DNA of 59,977 nt from a bacterium D16-51 (GTDB lineage: Bacteria > Bacillota > Clostridia > Lachnospirales > Lachnospiraceae). The stretch covers positions 1 through 59,977 of the forward strand of contig RAYE01000034.1 in assembly GCA_003612285.1 (NCBI GenBank). The letters run 5' to 3'. The translations under genes and the position numbers were made by a program. Numbering within the stretch: the first letter of the stretch is position 1; every line of letters starts with the position of its first letter. The notes beneath the pieces are model-generated. The model had not been told where the DNA came from. It saw only the letters and a list, made by a program, of their open reading frames with translations, and did no database searches. Below, piece by piece: positions 35,111-43,572 of the stretch.

Positions 35111-36487
35111 TCAGCTGACTTCAATAACAGAACCCCTTGCATTAATCTCCACATGGTTTGCTTCTTCCCTGATATTTGTCATTACTCCATTAATATTAAT
35201 TTTTGTTCCAGGATACAATACCTTCTGTACCTTAACCTTAGCATTATTCGCCCTGCTCATCTGATCCATGACGCTCTGTTTTTCACGGATTTTGACATTA
35301 ATTGCGCTTTCCTTCTCCACTTTGCTTCGTATCAGCTTGATTTTCTGCATCCTCAAATCTTCGCGCTGCGTCTTTTCTATCATAATGTCAATCTGGTTGA
35401 TTCCATTTACAATCTTTTGAAGTTCCTGCTCTAAAGCCGCCTCTTCCTTTTCTTTCAGCATCAGCCTGCTAAATAGATCTTCCTCAACCCCGGCAAAAAT
35501 CATTGTTTTCACCTCTGCCATATTTCCAATAATCGTTGCAATAATATGGCGCTCTGCCCGGATTTCCCCGCCAATGATAATCCCAAACCGGCCGGATACT
35601 AAGACATCGCGTCTTGCTGTGATATAGCTGTTCATAATAGCATTCGCATTCACATCCCCGCCAGATTCTACTGTTGACTGCTCAAAAAATTTCCCGGAAA
35701 CAGAGCCTCCGGCAACAATTCTCCCTTTTCCGCTCCCCTGCATCCCATTCTTTAACACAACGTCTTTCGCAGCATGCAGTTCACTTGCCTCAACATAACC
35801 GTCTACAACAATAGAACCTTTTTCTGAACGGATTTTAACGCCAGTCAGTACATTCCCCTGGATATGTATGTCATTCATGAAAGAAACATCCCCTGTTGTC
35901 AGGGAAACATCCCCTTCTATTACCAGCTCATTATCCACAACCAAACGGTCATTAATATACGTTGCACGCCCGGAATGTTTTGCAAAATATTCCTTTCCAT
36001 CCTCCGAAATATTAAAGCCCTTGCCCTTTAACCTGGCAAGTTCCTTCCCCTTCTTTGCAACAATTGTTTCCCCCTGAAACGTCTCCCCGTCCTGGCTCTC
36101 AACCGCCGGATGGTATATTACCAGCTTCTGCCCCTCTTCTACAAAAGGAACATCTCCATATTCAGAATAATCAACAGAACCATCCTGCAAAATTTTCGGC
36201 TTCGTATCTACAGTTGTAGAAAAAAGAAATTCATACCAGCCATCTTTCCCATCTACCGGTTTCTTGCTTTCTGCTACAAGGTATTTTTTCCCAATCTGCT
36301 TTTCCACCAGCATCTGGTCAATTACATCTTCATAAATTCCTGTGGTAACATCTACATCAGACAAAAAGCGGAATATGTTTTCTTTCTTATATTCCTTTCC
36401 CTCGTCCTGGAAATAGATATAAACTTCTGTTTCGTCCTCTGAAAACTCAATGCCAACTCCGCCTCCTGGCGTATCTGTCTGCTGCAT
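35111..36487 (-). CDS. FapA/DUF342-family protein
   Basis: 458 aa. The N-terminal FapA region (GIEFSEDETEVYIYF...DVDVTTGIYEDVI) is followed by the stacked beta-helix part: GDVSFMNDIHIQGNVLTGVK, GSIVVDGYVEASELHAAKDV and AGGSVSGKFFEQSTV. A C-terminal coiled coil at about 335-405 is followed by VKVQKVLYPGTKININGV. FapA-type proteins are linked to flagellar number/placement in Vibrio and to polymer-like scaffolds; the role in clostridia is not settled. It is 76 bp upstream of the 57-aa gene, probably the same operon. Ribosome site AAGGGGTGAG. Confidence 0.85.
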   Translation of the reverse strand: MQQTDTPGGGVGIEFSEDETEVYIYFQDEGKEYKKENIFRFLSDVDVTTGIYEDVIDQMLVEKQIGKKYLVAESKKPVDGKDGWYEFLFSTTVDTKPKILQDGSVDYSEYGDVPFVEEGQKLVIYHPAVESQDGETFQGETIVAKKGKELARLKGKGFNISEDGKEYFAKHSGRATYINDRLVVDNELVIEGDVSLTTGDVSFMNDIHIQGNVLTGVKIRSEKGSIVVDGYVEASELHAAKDVVLKNGMQGSGKGRIVAGGSVSGKFFEQSTVESGGDVNANAIMNSYITARRDVLVSGRFGIIIGGEIRAERHIIATIIGNMAEVKTMIFAGVEEDLFSRLMLKEKEEAALEQELQKIVNGINQIDIMIEKTQREDLRMQKIKLIRSKVEKESAINVKIREKQSVMDQMSRANNAKVKVQKVLYPGTKININGVMTNIREEANHVEINARGSVIEVS

Positions 36488-36584
36488 GTTCTCACCCCTT
36501 TCTCATTTTATCAGAAAATAGCACTCCTATTTAAGCATAGTATATAAAACTTTTGTGGATAATGCAAGGCGAAAAGAAAAGTAA

Positions 36585-37547
36585 CTAATAAATCCCCATT
36601 AAAAGAAGCATACGAAAAATGAAATCGTCCGTTCTCCTCTGCCGGAACAGCTTCTTTCTTTTTACAAGCCGCAGCCTCCTTGAAAAATCTTTTCTTCCCT
36701 CTGCCAGCTCCCCTGCCAGTTTCAAACGGGAAAGCACTTTCACATCCCCCTTACATTTCTTTAAGTCTTCCCGTTCAGGCAATGTCCCAAAAATCCTTAT
36801 AAATTCTTCTGCCTGACGGCTGATATCATGCCTTTTGCCCCAAAAAAGGCGCAGCCTTTCACAAAATTCTTTCCATCTGCCCGAATTTGCGCCAACAACA
36901 TTTCCGCCATGCTGCCGGTAACAGATATGGGGTGTTTCATCATAATACACCCTTCCAAAGCAGGACGCCGTAAGATAGAACCAGCGGTCATGCATCACCG
37001 TAAACCGCGGAAACTCAAATGCTATCAATGCCCGCAGCTCCTCATTCATAACGGCTGTACAGCCTGTTACAATATTTTCCAGCAGGGCATTCCCGAAAGA
37101 CGGCCGCATTGCAGGACGCTTGATAGCAGACGGAATCGCATTTAATTCTGCATCTACAAGTTTCGGACGGCAGCAATATAAAAACGGGCTGTTTTTCCCA
37201 TACTTTTCAATCACCTGTACTGCACTGCCCATTTTATCCGGCATCCAAAAATCATCCTGATCCGAAAATGCATAATAATCCGCTTTTTGTGTTTTTTTCA
37301 TTAATTCAAAAAAGCTCTGGATGACTCCGCAGTTTTCTCCCTGGAACCACTGGACTTTTTGTGGGTATCTTACTGCATATTCCTGTAAAATCTTTTGTGT
37401 GCCATCCCTGGAACCATCATCACGTATCAATAGATGCAGTTGAGCCAGTCCTTTTTGTTTACAGTCCTGCTGCAAAATAGAATCTAACTGTTCCCTTAGG
37501 TAGGCTTTTCCATTGTAGGTAGACATTAAGATTTGCAGTTTCTTCAT
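36585..37547 (-). CDS. Family 2 glycosyltransferase
   Basis: 320 aa from ATG 37547; a seven-codon-longer start at 37568 is possible. The GT-A fold starts LQILMSTYNGKAYLREQLDS, with IRDDGSRDGT and the metal-binding SDQDDFWMPDK. This is like rhamnosyl- and galactosyl-transferases that extend surface polysaccharides with nucleotide sugars. It is alone: no polysaccharide cluster surrounds it. It is 35 bp after the HD-domain gene, in the same direction. Confidence 0.9.
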   Translation of the reverse strand: MKKLQILMSTYNGKAYLREQLDSILQQDCKQKGLAQLHLLIRDDGSRDGTQKILQEYAVRYPQKVQWFQGENCGVIQSFFELMKKTQKADYYAFSDQDDFWMPDKMGSAVQVIEKYGKNSPFLYCCRPKLVDAELNAIPSAIKRPAMRPSFGNALLENIVTGCTAVMNEELRALIAFEFPRFTVMHDRWFYLTASCFGRVYYDETPHICYRQHGGNVVGANSGRWKEFCERLRLFWGKRHDISRQAEEFIRIFGTLPEREDLKKCKGDVKVLSRLKLAGELAEGRKDFSRRLRLVKRKKLFRQRRTDDFIFRMLLLMGIY

Positions 37548-37602
37548 AACAATACACGCTTCCTCCATTCCCCGCCTTCTATAATGCTAATGATAAACTA
37601 TC

Positions 37603-38133
37603 CTAACCAAGATAATGTTCAATCATAACCCGTAATTCCTTTTCCACCTGTGCAAACGGCTGAACTTCAAATACCATATCACTCTGCCTTGGGGGAGGCT
37701 CTTTTTCCAGCGCTTCACCCATATAGTGAAGGAACTCATAGTACAGGCAGGTATCATCCACATTTTTGACTGCCCTCTTTTCTTCTTCTGTAGGAAGATT
37801 CCCTAAAAATTTCCTGTAAATGGCATTTTGCAGTGTTTCTTCCATCTCGCGGTATCCATCTAACTCTGCTTTTACCGGCCGGGTAATATCAGACAGATAC
37901 GCTTCACTTGCATCATGTAAAAGGCACGCAAGAACCACCCTGTCAGAATACCCCCTGGCCGCCGCTTCTTTCCCACATGCAACGCTATGCTGCGCCACAG
38001 AATAAAACTCTGGGAAATGCCCATTCGCCCTTGTCATAAGAGACAGGGCATGGACAATGTCTTCCAGCAGTATTTCTTCCTCTTTCGGCCTAAGCGGCGT
38101 AAAATGTACTTTACTGTATGTTGTAATATGCAT
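37603..38133 (-). CDS. HD-domain phosphohydrolase (YfbR-like)
   Basis: 176 aa, cytoplasmic. Metal-binding residues of the HD fold are YSVAQHSV (His), CLLHDASEAYLSDI (HD) and a later Asp in VKNVDDTCLYYE. The closest described group is YfbR-type 5'-deoxynucleotidases; substrate not proven. Ribosome site AGGAGG. It sits 39 bp after the amino-acid transporter ATPase gene. Confidence 0.82.
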   Translation of the reverse strand: MHITTYSKVHFTPLRPKEEEILLEDIVHALSLMTRANGHFPEFYSVAQHSVACGKEAAARGYSDRVVLACLLHDASEAYLSDITRPVKAELDGYREMEETLQNAIYRKFLGNLPTEEEKRAVKNVDDTCLYYEFLHYMGEALEKEPPPRQSDMVFEVQPFAQVEKELRVMIEHYLG

Positions 38134-38172
38134 CGCAGCCTCCTGTTTCCAGCTGCCCCAAACCGGCGCCAG

Positions 38173-38910
38173 CTACAATATCTTTGATAAAAAATCACGC
38201 AGCCTCTGGCTCCGCGGATTTGCAAATAATTCCTTCGGCTCGTTATCTTCCTGGATTACCCCTTCATTGATAAAGAGAATCCGGCTTGCAACCTCCTTTG
38301 CAAAACCCATTTCATGGGTGACAACAACCATCGTCATCCCCTCTGCGGCAAGCTCCCTCATCAGCTCCAGAACTTCACCAACCATTTCCGGGTCAAGCGC
38401 TGAAGTTGGTTCATCAAAAAGCATTACATCAGGATTCATCGCCAGTGCACGGATAATGGCAATTCGCTGCTTCTGCCCTCCAGAAAGCTGCGCCGGATAG
38501 GCATCTGCTTTATCCAAAAGGCTAATCCGCGCTAAAAGCTCATCCGCCCTTTTTGACGCCTCCTCCTTTGTCATTTTCCCTCTTTTTACTGGGGCAAGCA
38601 TAATATTTTCCCGAATCGTCATATTCGGGAACAGATTAAACTGCTGGAATACCATCCCCATCTTTTCACGCATTTTATTGATATCTACGGATTCATCTGT
38701 AATATCAGTCCCCTCAAATGTAACTGTACCGCTTGTTGGTTCTTCTAAAAGGTTTAATGAGCGCAGGAATGTTGATTTACCACAGCCGGATGGCCCGATA
38801 ATTGCTACAACTTCCCCTTTTGAGATTGTTGTATTGATGCCCTTCAATACCTTATGCTGCCCAAATGACTTATATAAATCCTTTACTTCAATTAAAACTT
38901 CTCTCTCCAT
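38173..38910 (-). CDS. glnQ: Polar amino-acid ABC transporter ATPase
   Basis: 245 aa. Walker [10 protein letters not shown] at 38-46, Q-loop FQQFNLFP, signature LSGGQKQR, Walker [13 protein letters not shown], and H-loop VTHEMGF are all present. It belongs to the GlnQ/HisP group that powers uptake of glutamine or other polar amino acids. It is 39 bp downstream of the fused binding protein-permease, with which it should form the complete importer. GlnQ is a family-level name; the actual amino acid is not known. Confidence 0.93.
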   Translation of the reverse strand: MEREVLIEVKDLYKSFGQHKVLKGINTTISKGEVVAIIGPSGCGKSTFLRSLNLLEEPTSGTVTFEGTDITDESVDINKMREKMGMVFQQFNLFPNMTIRENIMLAPVKRGKMTKEEASKRADELLARISLLDKADAYPAQLSGGQKQRIAIIRALAMNPDVMLFDEPTSALDPEMVGEVLELMRELAAEGMTMVVVTHEMGFAKEVASRILFINEGVIQEDNEPKELFANPRSQRLRDFLSKIL

Positions 38911-38949
38911 TTCACATTCCCCTTTCCAAAAATCATTCTGGAACAGCGC

Positions 38950-40500
38950 TTAACGTTCATTTCCCCGCAGCTTACGCTCCAGACGGTTCACGCCTGCTGT
39001 AAGGAGCAGAACAATTACCAAATAAATCAATGCTACTGCATACAATGGCAGATATGCTTCATATGTAATGCTCCGGATAATATCGCCGCCCTTTGTCAAA
39101 TCCATCAGGCCAATGTACCCGCTGATAGAAGTTTCTTTAATTAAAACAATAAATTCATTGCCAAGCGCCGGTAAAATATTTTTAATCGCCTGCGGGACAA
39201 TAACTGATTTCATCGTCTGTTGATAACTTAGCCCCAGACTCCTTCCAGCCTCAAACTGTCCATTGTCCACAGACATAATGCCCGAACGGATTACTTCTGC
39301 CACATACGCGGCCGAATTCAGCCCAAAACCAATGATTGCTACTACAATCTTATTTTGCACAGCCGTTAAAATAACATAATAAATAATCATCAGCTGCACA
39401 ACTGCCGGCGTCCCGCGCATCACTGTCAGATAAACCTTACAGATAAAATTTAACAGCGGAAGTTTCCCTGCACGGTCATGGCTGGTACGTACTAACGCAA
39501 TTAAAAGCCCTAAAGCAATCCCAAGCATCACCGCAAACAACGTGATCACCAGGGTATTCCCAAGTCCCTTTAACAAATATTCATATCGGTTATCTTTAAT
39601 AAAGTTATCATAAAAAGATTCCTGAAACGACCTGTCTCTTTGGACAGCCATTTCATCCCGCACAATAATAACCTGCGTTGAAGTCGTATATGGGTCTGTA
39701 AAATCAATGCTTTTTAACCGGTCTTCTGTCACAGTCATCCCAGCAGCCCCTACATCTGCTTTGCCGGAAGAAACTGCTGTTATAATTGCATCAAAGTCCA
39801 TATTCTGGACCTCCAGTGCCATCCCCAGCTTATCACAGATTGCCTGCATAATATCTATATCAATCCCGACAATTTCGCCCTGGTCAAAATATTCATATGG
39901 CTTAAATTCTGCATTCGTCGCTACTGAAAGCGTCCCATTCTTCCTAACCACATCCTTTTTGGCAATATATGGTTTTTTCCCTTTCACATCATCACTGCCT
40001 GTATAATAATCTTTTATCTGCTTTAATACTCTTTCTTCTTTTAATTCATTTAATGCAGTATTTATCTGCTGGCGCAAAGCTGCATTGGACTTGTCAATAC
40101 AAATGGCATATTCTTCCCTTGTAAATTCTTCATTTAATATCCTTAATTCTTCATTTTTCTCAATATAAGCCTTTGCAGGCTCTTCATCAATAATTACACA
40201 GTCAATTTTACCAACCTTTAAGGCCTGGACTGCATCCGCCCCTTTATTAAAACGTTCTATTACAGTTCCTGAACCATCTTTTTCATAATCGCCGGCATAA
40301 ATATCCCCTGTCGTACCAAGCTGGACGCCAATCTTTTTCCCTGGCAAATCACTTACGCCTGCTATAATATTCTTTTTGATTTCCTCTGCCTTTTTCTTTG
40401 CCGTCTGACTTTTGTAGTAACCGAATCCCGCAATGCCAGCAACAAAAAGAACTGCCACGCACAAATAGAGCACTGCCCTTTTCCTGTTTTTCTTTGCCAT
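38950..40500 (-). CDS. Fused amino-acid binding protein-permease with apparently permuted binding domain
   Basis: 516 aa from ATG 40500 (GGAGG upstream). TM anchor at about 10-28. Residues about 52-168 match the second half of a GlnH-type binding protein (LPGKKIGVQLGTTGD, then IDCVIIDEEPAKAY, ending IKDYYTGSD). Residues about 189-282 match the first half (TLSVATNAEFKPYEYFDQGE, VGAAGMTVTEDRLKSIDF, TTSTQVIIV). Residues about 308-512 are the permease with the EAA-like loop EAGRSLGLSYQQTMKSVI. The order of the two lobes is therefore reversed relative to the family. It pairs with the ATPase downstream. Confidence 0.88.
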   Translation of the reverse strand: MAKKNRKRAVLYLCVAVLFVAGIAGFGYYKSQTAKKKAEEIKKNIIAGVSDLPGKKIGVQLGTTGDIYAGDYEKDGSGTVIERFNKGADAVQALKVGKIDCVIIDEEPAKAYIEKNEELRILNEEFTREEYAICIDKSNAALRQQINTALNELKEERVLKQIKDYYTGSDDVKGKKPYIAKKDVVRKNGTLSVATNAEFKPYEYFDQGEIVGIDIDIMQAICDKLGMALEVQNMDFDAIITAVSSGKADVGAAGMTVTEDRLKSIDFTDPYTTSTQVIIVRDEMAVQRDRSFQESFYDNFIKDNRYEYLLKGLGNTLVITLFAVMLGIALGLLIALVRTSHDRAGKLPLLNFICKVYLTVMRGTPAVVQLMIIYYVILTAVQNKIVVAIIGFGLNSAAYVAEVIRSGIMSVDNGQFEAGRSLGLSYQQTMKSVIVPQAIKNILPALGNEFIVLIKETSISGYIGLMDLTKGGDIIRSITYEAYLPLYAVALIYLVIVLLLTAGVNRLERKLRGNER

Positions 40501-40595
40501 AACATGCCTCCAATCAAATTGTTTCCTCTGGCCTGCCGCCATGATGCAGTCAAAAGGGCAGCGTAAATGGCTGCCCCCTCCAGATATTTCATTTT

Positions 40596-41537
40596 TTATG
40601 ACATAAATTCCTTTACTTTAGCGTAGATGCCTTCTGCATCCAAACCATATTTCTTAATCAGCTCTGCAGCCGGGCCAGACTCACCAAAAGTATCGTTCAC
40701 GCCAATCTTTAAAACAGGTACTGGCGCTTTTGCACAAAGGCAGTCGCAGACAGCGCTGCCAAGCCCTCCTATTACGGAATGCTCTTCAACTGTTACAACT
40801 TTTCCTGTTTCCTTCGCTGCCGCTGTAACCAAATCCTCATCCAAAGGCTTAATTGTATGAATATTAATCACCTTTGCATCAATACCATCTGCCGCAAGCT
40901 TTTCTGCCGCTGCCAGTGTCTCGCTTACTTCCAGGCCGGTTGCAATCAATGTAACATCTTTGCCTTCGCGGAGCACAACACCTTTGCCAATCTCAAACTT
41001 ATAATCTGGCGTATCATTAATTACAGGTACTGCAAGCCTTCCAAAACGGAGATATACCGGCCCTTGATGGTCAAGCGCTGCTTTTACAGCCGCTTTTGCT
41101 TCAACATCATCAGACGGGTTAATTACGACCATCCCCGGAATCGTCCGCATCAATGCAATATCTTCACAACACTGGTGCGTCGCACCATCTTCACCTACAG
41201 AAATACCTGCATGCGTTGCTCCAATCTTTACGTTTAATTTTGGATATCCAACGGAATTGCGGACCTGCTCAAATGCACGCCCTGCTGCAAACATAGCAAA
41301 AGAGCTGACAAATGGGATTTTTCCAGTTGTTGCAAGCCCCGCTGCAATGCCTACCATATTACTTTCTGCAATACCACAGTCAATATGCCTTTCCGGATAT
41401 GCCTTCTTAAAAACACCTGTCTTCGTTGCGGCTGCAAGGTCTGCATCTAATACCACCAGATCAGGATAATCTAGTGCAAGCTCTGCTAAGGCATTCCCAT
41501 AGCTCTCTCTTGTTGCAATTTTCTTAACATCTGCCAT
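40596..41537 (-). CDS. Transketolase, C-terminal subunit
   Basis: 313 aa from ATG 41537 (GGAGG). The pyrimidine-binding and C-terminal domains of transketolase are present: RESYGNALAELALDYPDLVV, DCGIAESNMVGIAAGLA, SFAMFAAGRAFEQVRNSVGY, THAGISVGEDGATHQ. The Glu in GIAESN activates the thiamine diphosphate. It works with the N-terminal subunit encoded 65 bp upstream. Split transketolases are usual in clostridia and archaea. It acts in the non-oxidative pentose phosphate pathway. Confidence 0.94.
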   Translation of the reverse strand: MADVKKIATRESYGNALAELALDYPDLVVLDADLAAATKTGVFKKAYPERHIDCGIAESNMVGIAAGLATTGKIPFVSSFAMFAAGRAFEQVRNSVGYPKLNVKIGATHAGISVGEDGATHQCCEDIALMRTIPGMVVINPSDDVEAKAAVKAALDHQGPVYLRFGRLAVPVINDTPDYKFEIGKGVVLREGKDVTLIATGLEVSETLAAAEKLAADGIDAKVINIHTIKPLDEDLVTAAAKETGKVVTVEEHSVIGGLGSAVCDCLCAKAPVPVLKIGVNDTFGESGPAAELIKKYGLDAEGIYAKVKEFMS

Positions 41538-41602
41538 TTTATCCTCCATTCTGCCCACAGAAGATATCACTAAATAATGATAACATTATCTATGATAACT
41601 TC

Positions 41603-42430
41603 TTACAGGCTCTCACCAATTTTCTCAAGGTCTGCAATTGCCTGTGCATACTGCTCATCATTTGGGGCGGAACCATGCCAGCTTGCCTGGTTCTCCATAA
41701 AGGATACGCCTTTGCCCTTTACGCTCTTAGCAATAATTGCCGTAGGCATCCCCTTTGTTTCTTTTGCTTTCTGGAATGCATCGCCAATCTGCCCAAAATC
41801 ATGTGCATCAATCTCAATTACATTAAAATTAAATGCCCTGAACTTATCAGCTATTGGATACGGAGAACAAACGTCTTCAATGCTGCCGTCAATCTGTAAA
41901 CCATTATTATCTACAATAAATACAAGGTTGTCTAACTTACGTGCGCCTGCAAACATTGCAGCTTCCCAAACCTGTCCTTCCTGAATTTCCCCATCGCCAA
42001 ACAGGCAGAATACACGGTAAGAAGCATTGTCCATCTTCCCTGCCAAAGCCATTCCAACCGCTGCAGAACCACCCTGCCCTAAAGAACCGCTTGACATATC
42101 AACGCCGGGGATATGCTTCATATCCGGATGCCCCTGTAAGTATGAGCCGACATGGCGGAGTGTCTCTAAATCTTCAACAGGGAAATACCCCCTGTGCGCC
42201 AATGTAGAATACAGCCCTGGAGCAATATGCCCTTTTGAAAGTACAAAACGATCCCTGTCCGCCTTTTTCGGGTCTTTCGGATCAATATTCATTTCTTCAA
42301 AATAAAGATAAGTTAAAATATCTGCTGCTGACAAAGAGCCGCCCGGATGGCCGGATTTCGCACTGTGAACAGCCGTCACAATACCTTTGCGCACTTCATT
42401 TGCCGTCTTTTTCAATGCTAAAGTATCCAT
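41603..42430 (-). CDS. Transketolase, N-terminal subunit
   Basis: 275 aa. The ThDP-diphosphate domain is complete: AKSGHPGGSLSAADILTYLY, KGHIAPGLYSTLAHRGYF, DMSSGSLGQGGSAAVGMALA, and the metal motif GDGEIQEGQVWEAAMFAG...DNNG. Ribosome site GAGGAG. A 9-bp stem-loop covers the leader just upstream. It is the middle gene of transaldolase - tktN - tktC. Confidence 0.94.
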   Translation of the reverse strand: MDTLALKKTANEVRKGIVTAVHSAKSGHPGGSLSAADILTYLYFEEMNIDPKDPKKADRDRFVLSKGHIAPGLYSTLAHRGYFPVEDLETLRHVGSYLQGHPDMKHIPGVDMSSGSLGQGGSAAVGMALAGKMDNASYRVFCLFGDGEIQEGQVWEAAMFAGARKLDNLVFIVDNNGLQIDGSIEDVCSPYPIADKFRAFNFNVIEIDAHDFGQIGDAFQKAKETKGMPTAIIAKSVKGKGVSFMENQASWHGSAPNDEQYAQAIADLEKIGESL

Positions 42431-42444
42431 ATCTCCTCATTTCT

Positions 42445-42487
42445 GCGTTGCTTTTTACGCATAACCGATGTTTGTGGCAAGCAACGC
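42445..42487 (-). promoter_or_regulatory. Stem-loop in the leader of the transketolase N gene
   Basis: GCGTTGCTT pairs with AAGCAACGC around a 25-base loop, ending 14 bases before the start codon and next to the ribosome site. It may tune tkt translation or processing of the message. It is not a known riboswitch that I recognise. Confidence 0.45.
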
Positions 42488-42505
42488 ACAGACACAAACC
42501 CGCCG

Positions 42506-42530
42506 AGTGAAAAATTTATTTTTCACTCTT
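42506..42530 (-). terminator. Hairpin after the transaldolase gene
   Basis: GAGTGAAAAAT/ATTTTTCACTC. It lacks a T-run on the minus strand, so it is probably a partial terminator or processing site between tal and tktN. Confidence 0.45.
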
Positions 42531-42591
42531 TTTTCCTTTCCTATATGTTCTGCCATCTCTTTCCCTAAAAGAACTAGACTACAGTAGTCTC

Positions 42592-43248
42592 CTACTCTCC
42601 AAATACAGCCTTATAATCTTTCTGGAATTTATCAATACCCTGGTCTGTCAATGGATGCTTTGTCATCTGCTCAATTACCTGATATGGTACGGTCGCAATA
42701 TCAGCTCCTGCCATTGCACAATCTGTAACATGGATTGGGTTACGGATGCTTGCAGCAATAATTTCTGTCTCAATGCCATAGTTATCAAAAATAGTAGTAA
42801 TCGTTTCAATCAAATCAACGCCAACAGTAGAAATGTCATCTAAACGCCCAAGGAATGGAGATACATATGCTGCCCCTGCCCTTGCTGCAAGAAGTGCCTG
42901 GTTTGCAGTAAAAATCAGAGTAACATTACATTTAATTCCTTCGCCTGCAAGCACCTTTGTCGCCTTTAATCCTTCTACTGTCATAGGAATCTTTACAACC
43001 ATGTTAGGATGGAGTTTTGCAATCTCCCTCCCCTCTGCAATCATGCCCTCTGCATCTACTGTAGTAGCTTTTACCTCACCGCTGATTGGCCCGTCTACAA
43101 TATCTGCGATTTCTTTCAGTACATCTTCCTGGCTCCTTCCGCCTTCTTTTGCAATTAGAGACGGATTTGTAGTAACCCCACAGATTACACCCATATCATT
43201 TGCCTTTTTAATGTCCTCAATTTTTGCTGTGTCAATAAATAATTTCAT
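42592..43248 (-). CDS. Transaldolase (FSA/TalC-type)
   Basis: 218 aa from ATG 43248 with AAGGAGG upstream. It is a short (type III) transaldolase: [33 protein letters not shown], the Schiff-base lysine in VVKIPMT, and [10 protein letters not shown]. It moves dihydroxyacetone between sugar phosphates, or acts as fructose-6-phosphate aldolase; sequence alone does not separate these. It is first in the tal-tktN-tktC unit, so the three give a working non-oxidative pentose branch. Confidence 0.93.
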   Translation of the reverse strand: MKLFIDTAKIEDIKKANDMGVICGVTTNPSLIAKEGGRSQEDVLKEIADIVDGPISGEVKATTVDAEGMIAEGREIAKLHPNMVVKIPMTVEGLKATKVLAGEGIKCNVTLIFTANQALLAARAGAAYVSPFLGRLDDISTVGVDLIETITTIFDNYGIETEIIAASIRNPIHVTDCAMAGADIATVPYQVIEQMTKHPLTDQGIDKFQKDYKAVFGE

Positions 43249-43310
43249 ACTTCTTTTCCTCCTTCTATATATAAATTTTTTAGTAACGCAAAACAAAAAA
43301 TACTCATATT

Positions 43311-43339
43311 ACTATACCATGCTTCAAACATCTGGTCAA
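43311..43339 (-). promoter_or_regulatory. SigA-type promoter of the pentose phosphate operon
   Basis: Minus strand TTGACC (43334-43339), 17 bp, TATAGT (43311-43316). Confidence 0.7.
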
Positions 43340-43377
43340 TGAATTTCATTTCGGACTGAATATACACTTTCAGAATC

Positions 43378-43566
43378 GTTACTATTCACGGCCATTCTTT
43401 TTTCATGCGATAGACCCTCTGCCTTCGGCATAGGTTGCTGCAAAGCAGCTTTGTCTATCTTATGAAAAAAGAACAGCCTTTACTGTCAATTCCTAGAAAA
43501 GAGCTAAAATCATATGTGCAAGCACAATGATTTCAGCCTTTTCAGAAATCGACCGTAAATAGTAAC
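43378..43566. mobile_element. Family A MITE-like element with 8-bp target duplication
   Basis: 189 bp. The ends are GTTACTATTCACGGCC and the inverted GTTACTATTTACGGTC. It is flanked exactly by TCAGAATC on both sides (43370-43377 and 43567-43574). The interior folds on itself (TTCTTTTTTCAT, GATAGAC against GTCTATC, ATGAAAAAAGAA). There is no coding capacity. Other copies or ends lie at 197, 45939-46133, 47989-48040 and 59773. Confidence 0.85.
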
Positions 43567-43572
43567 TCAGAA

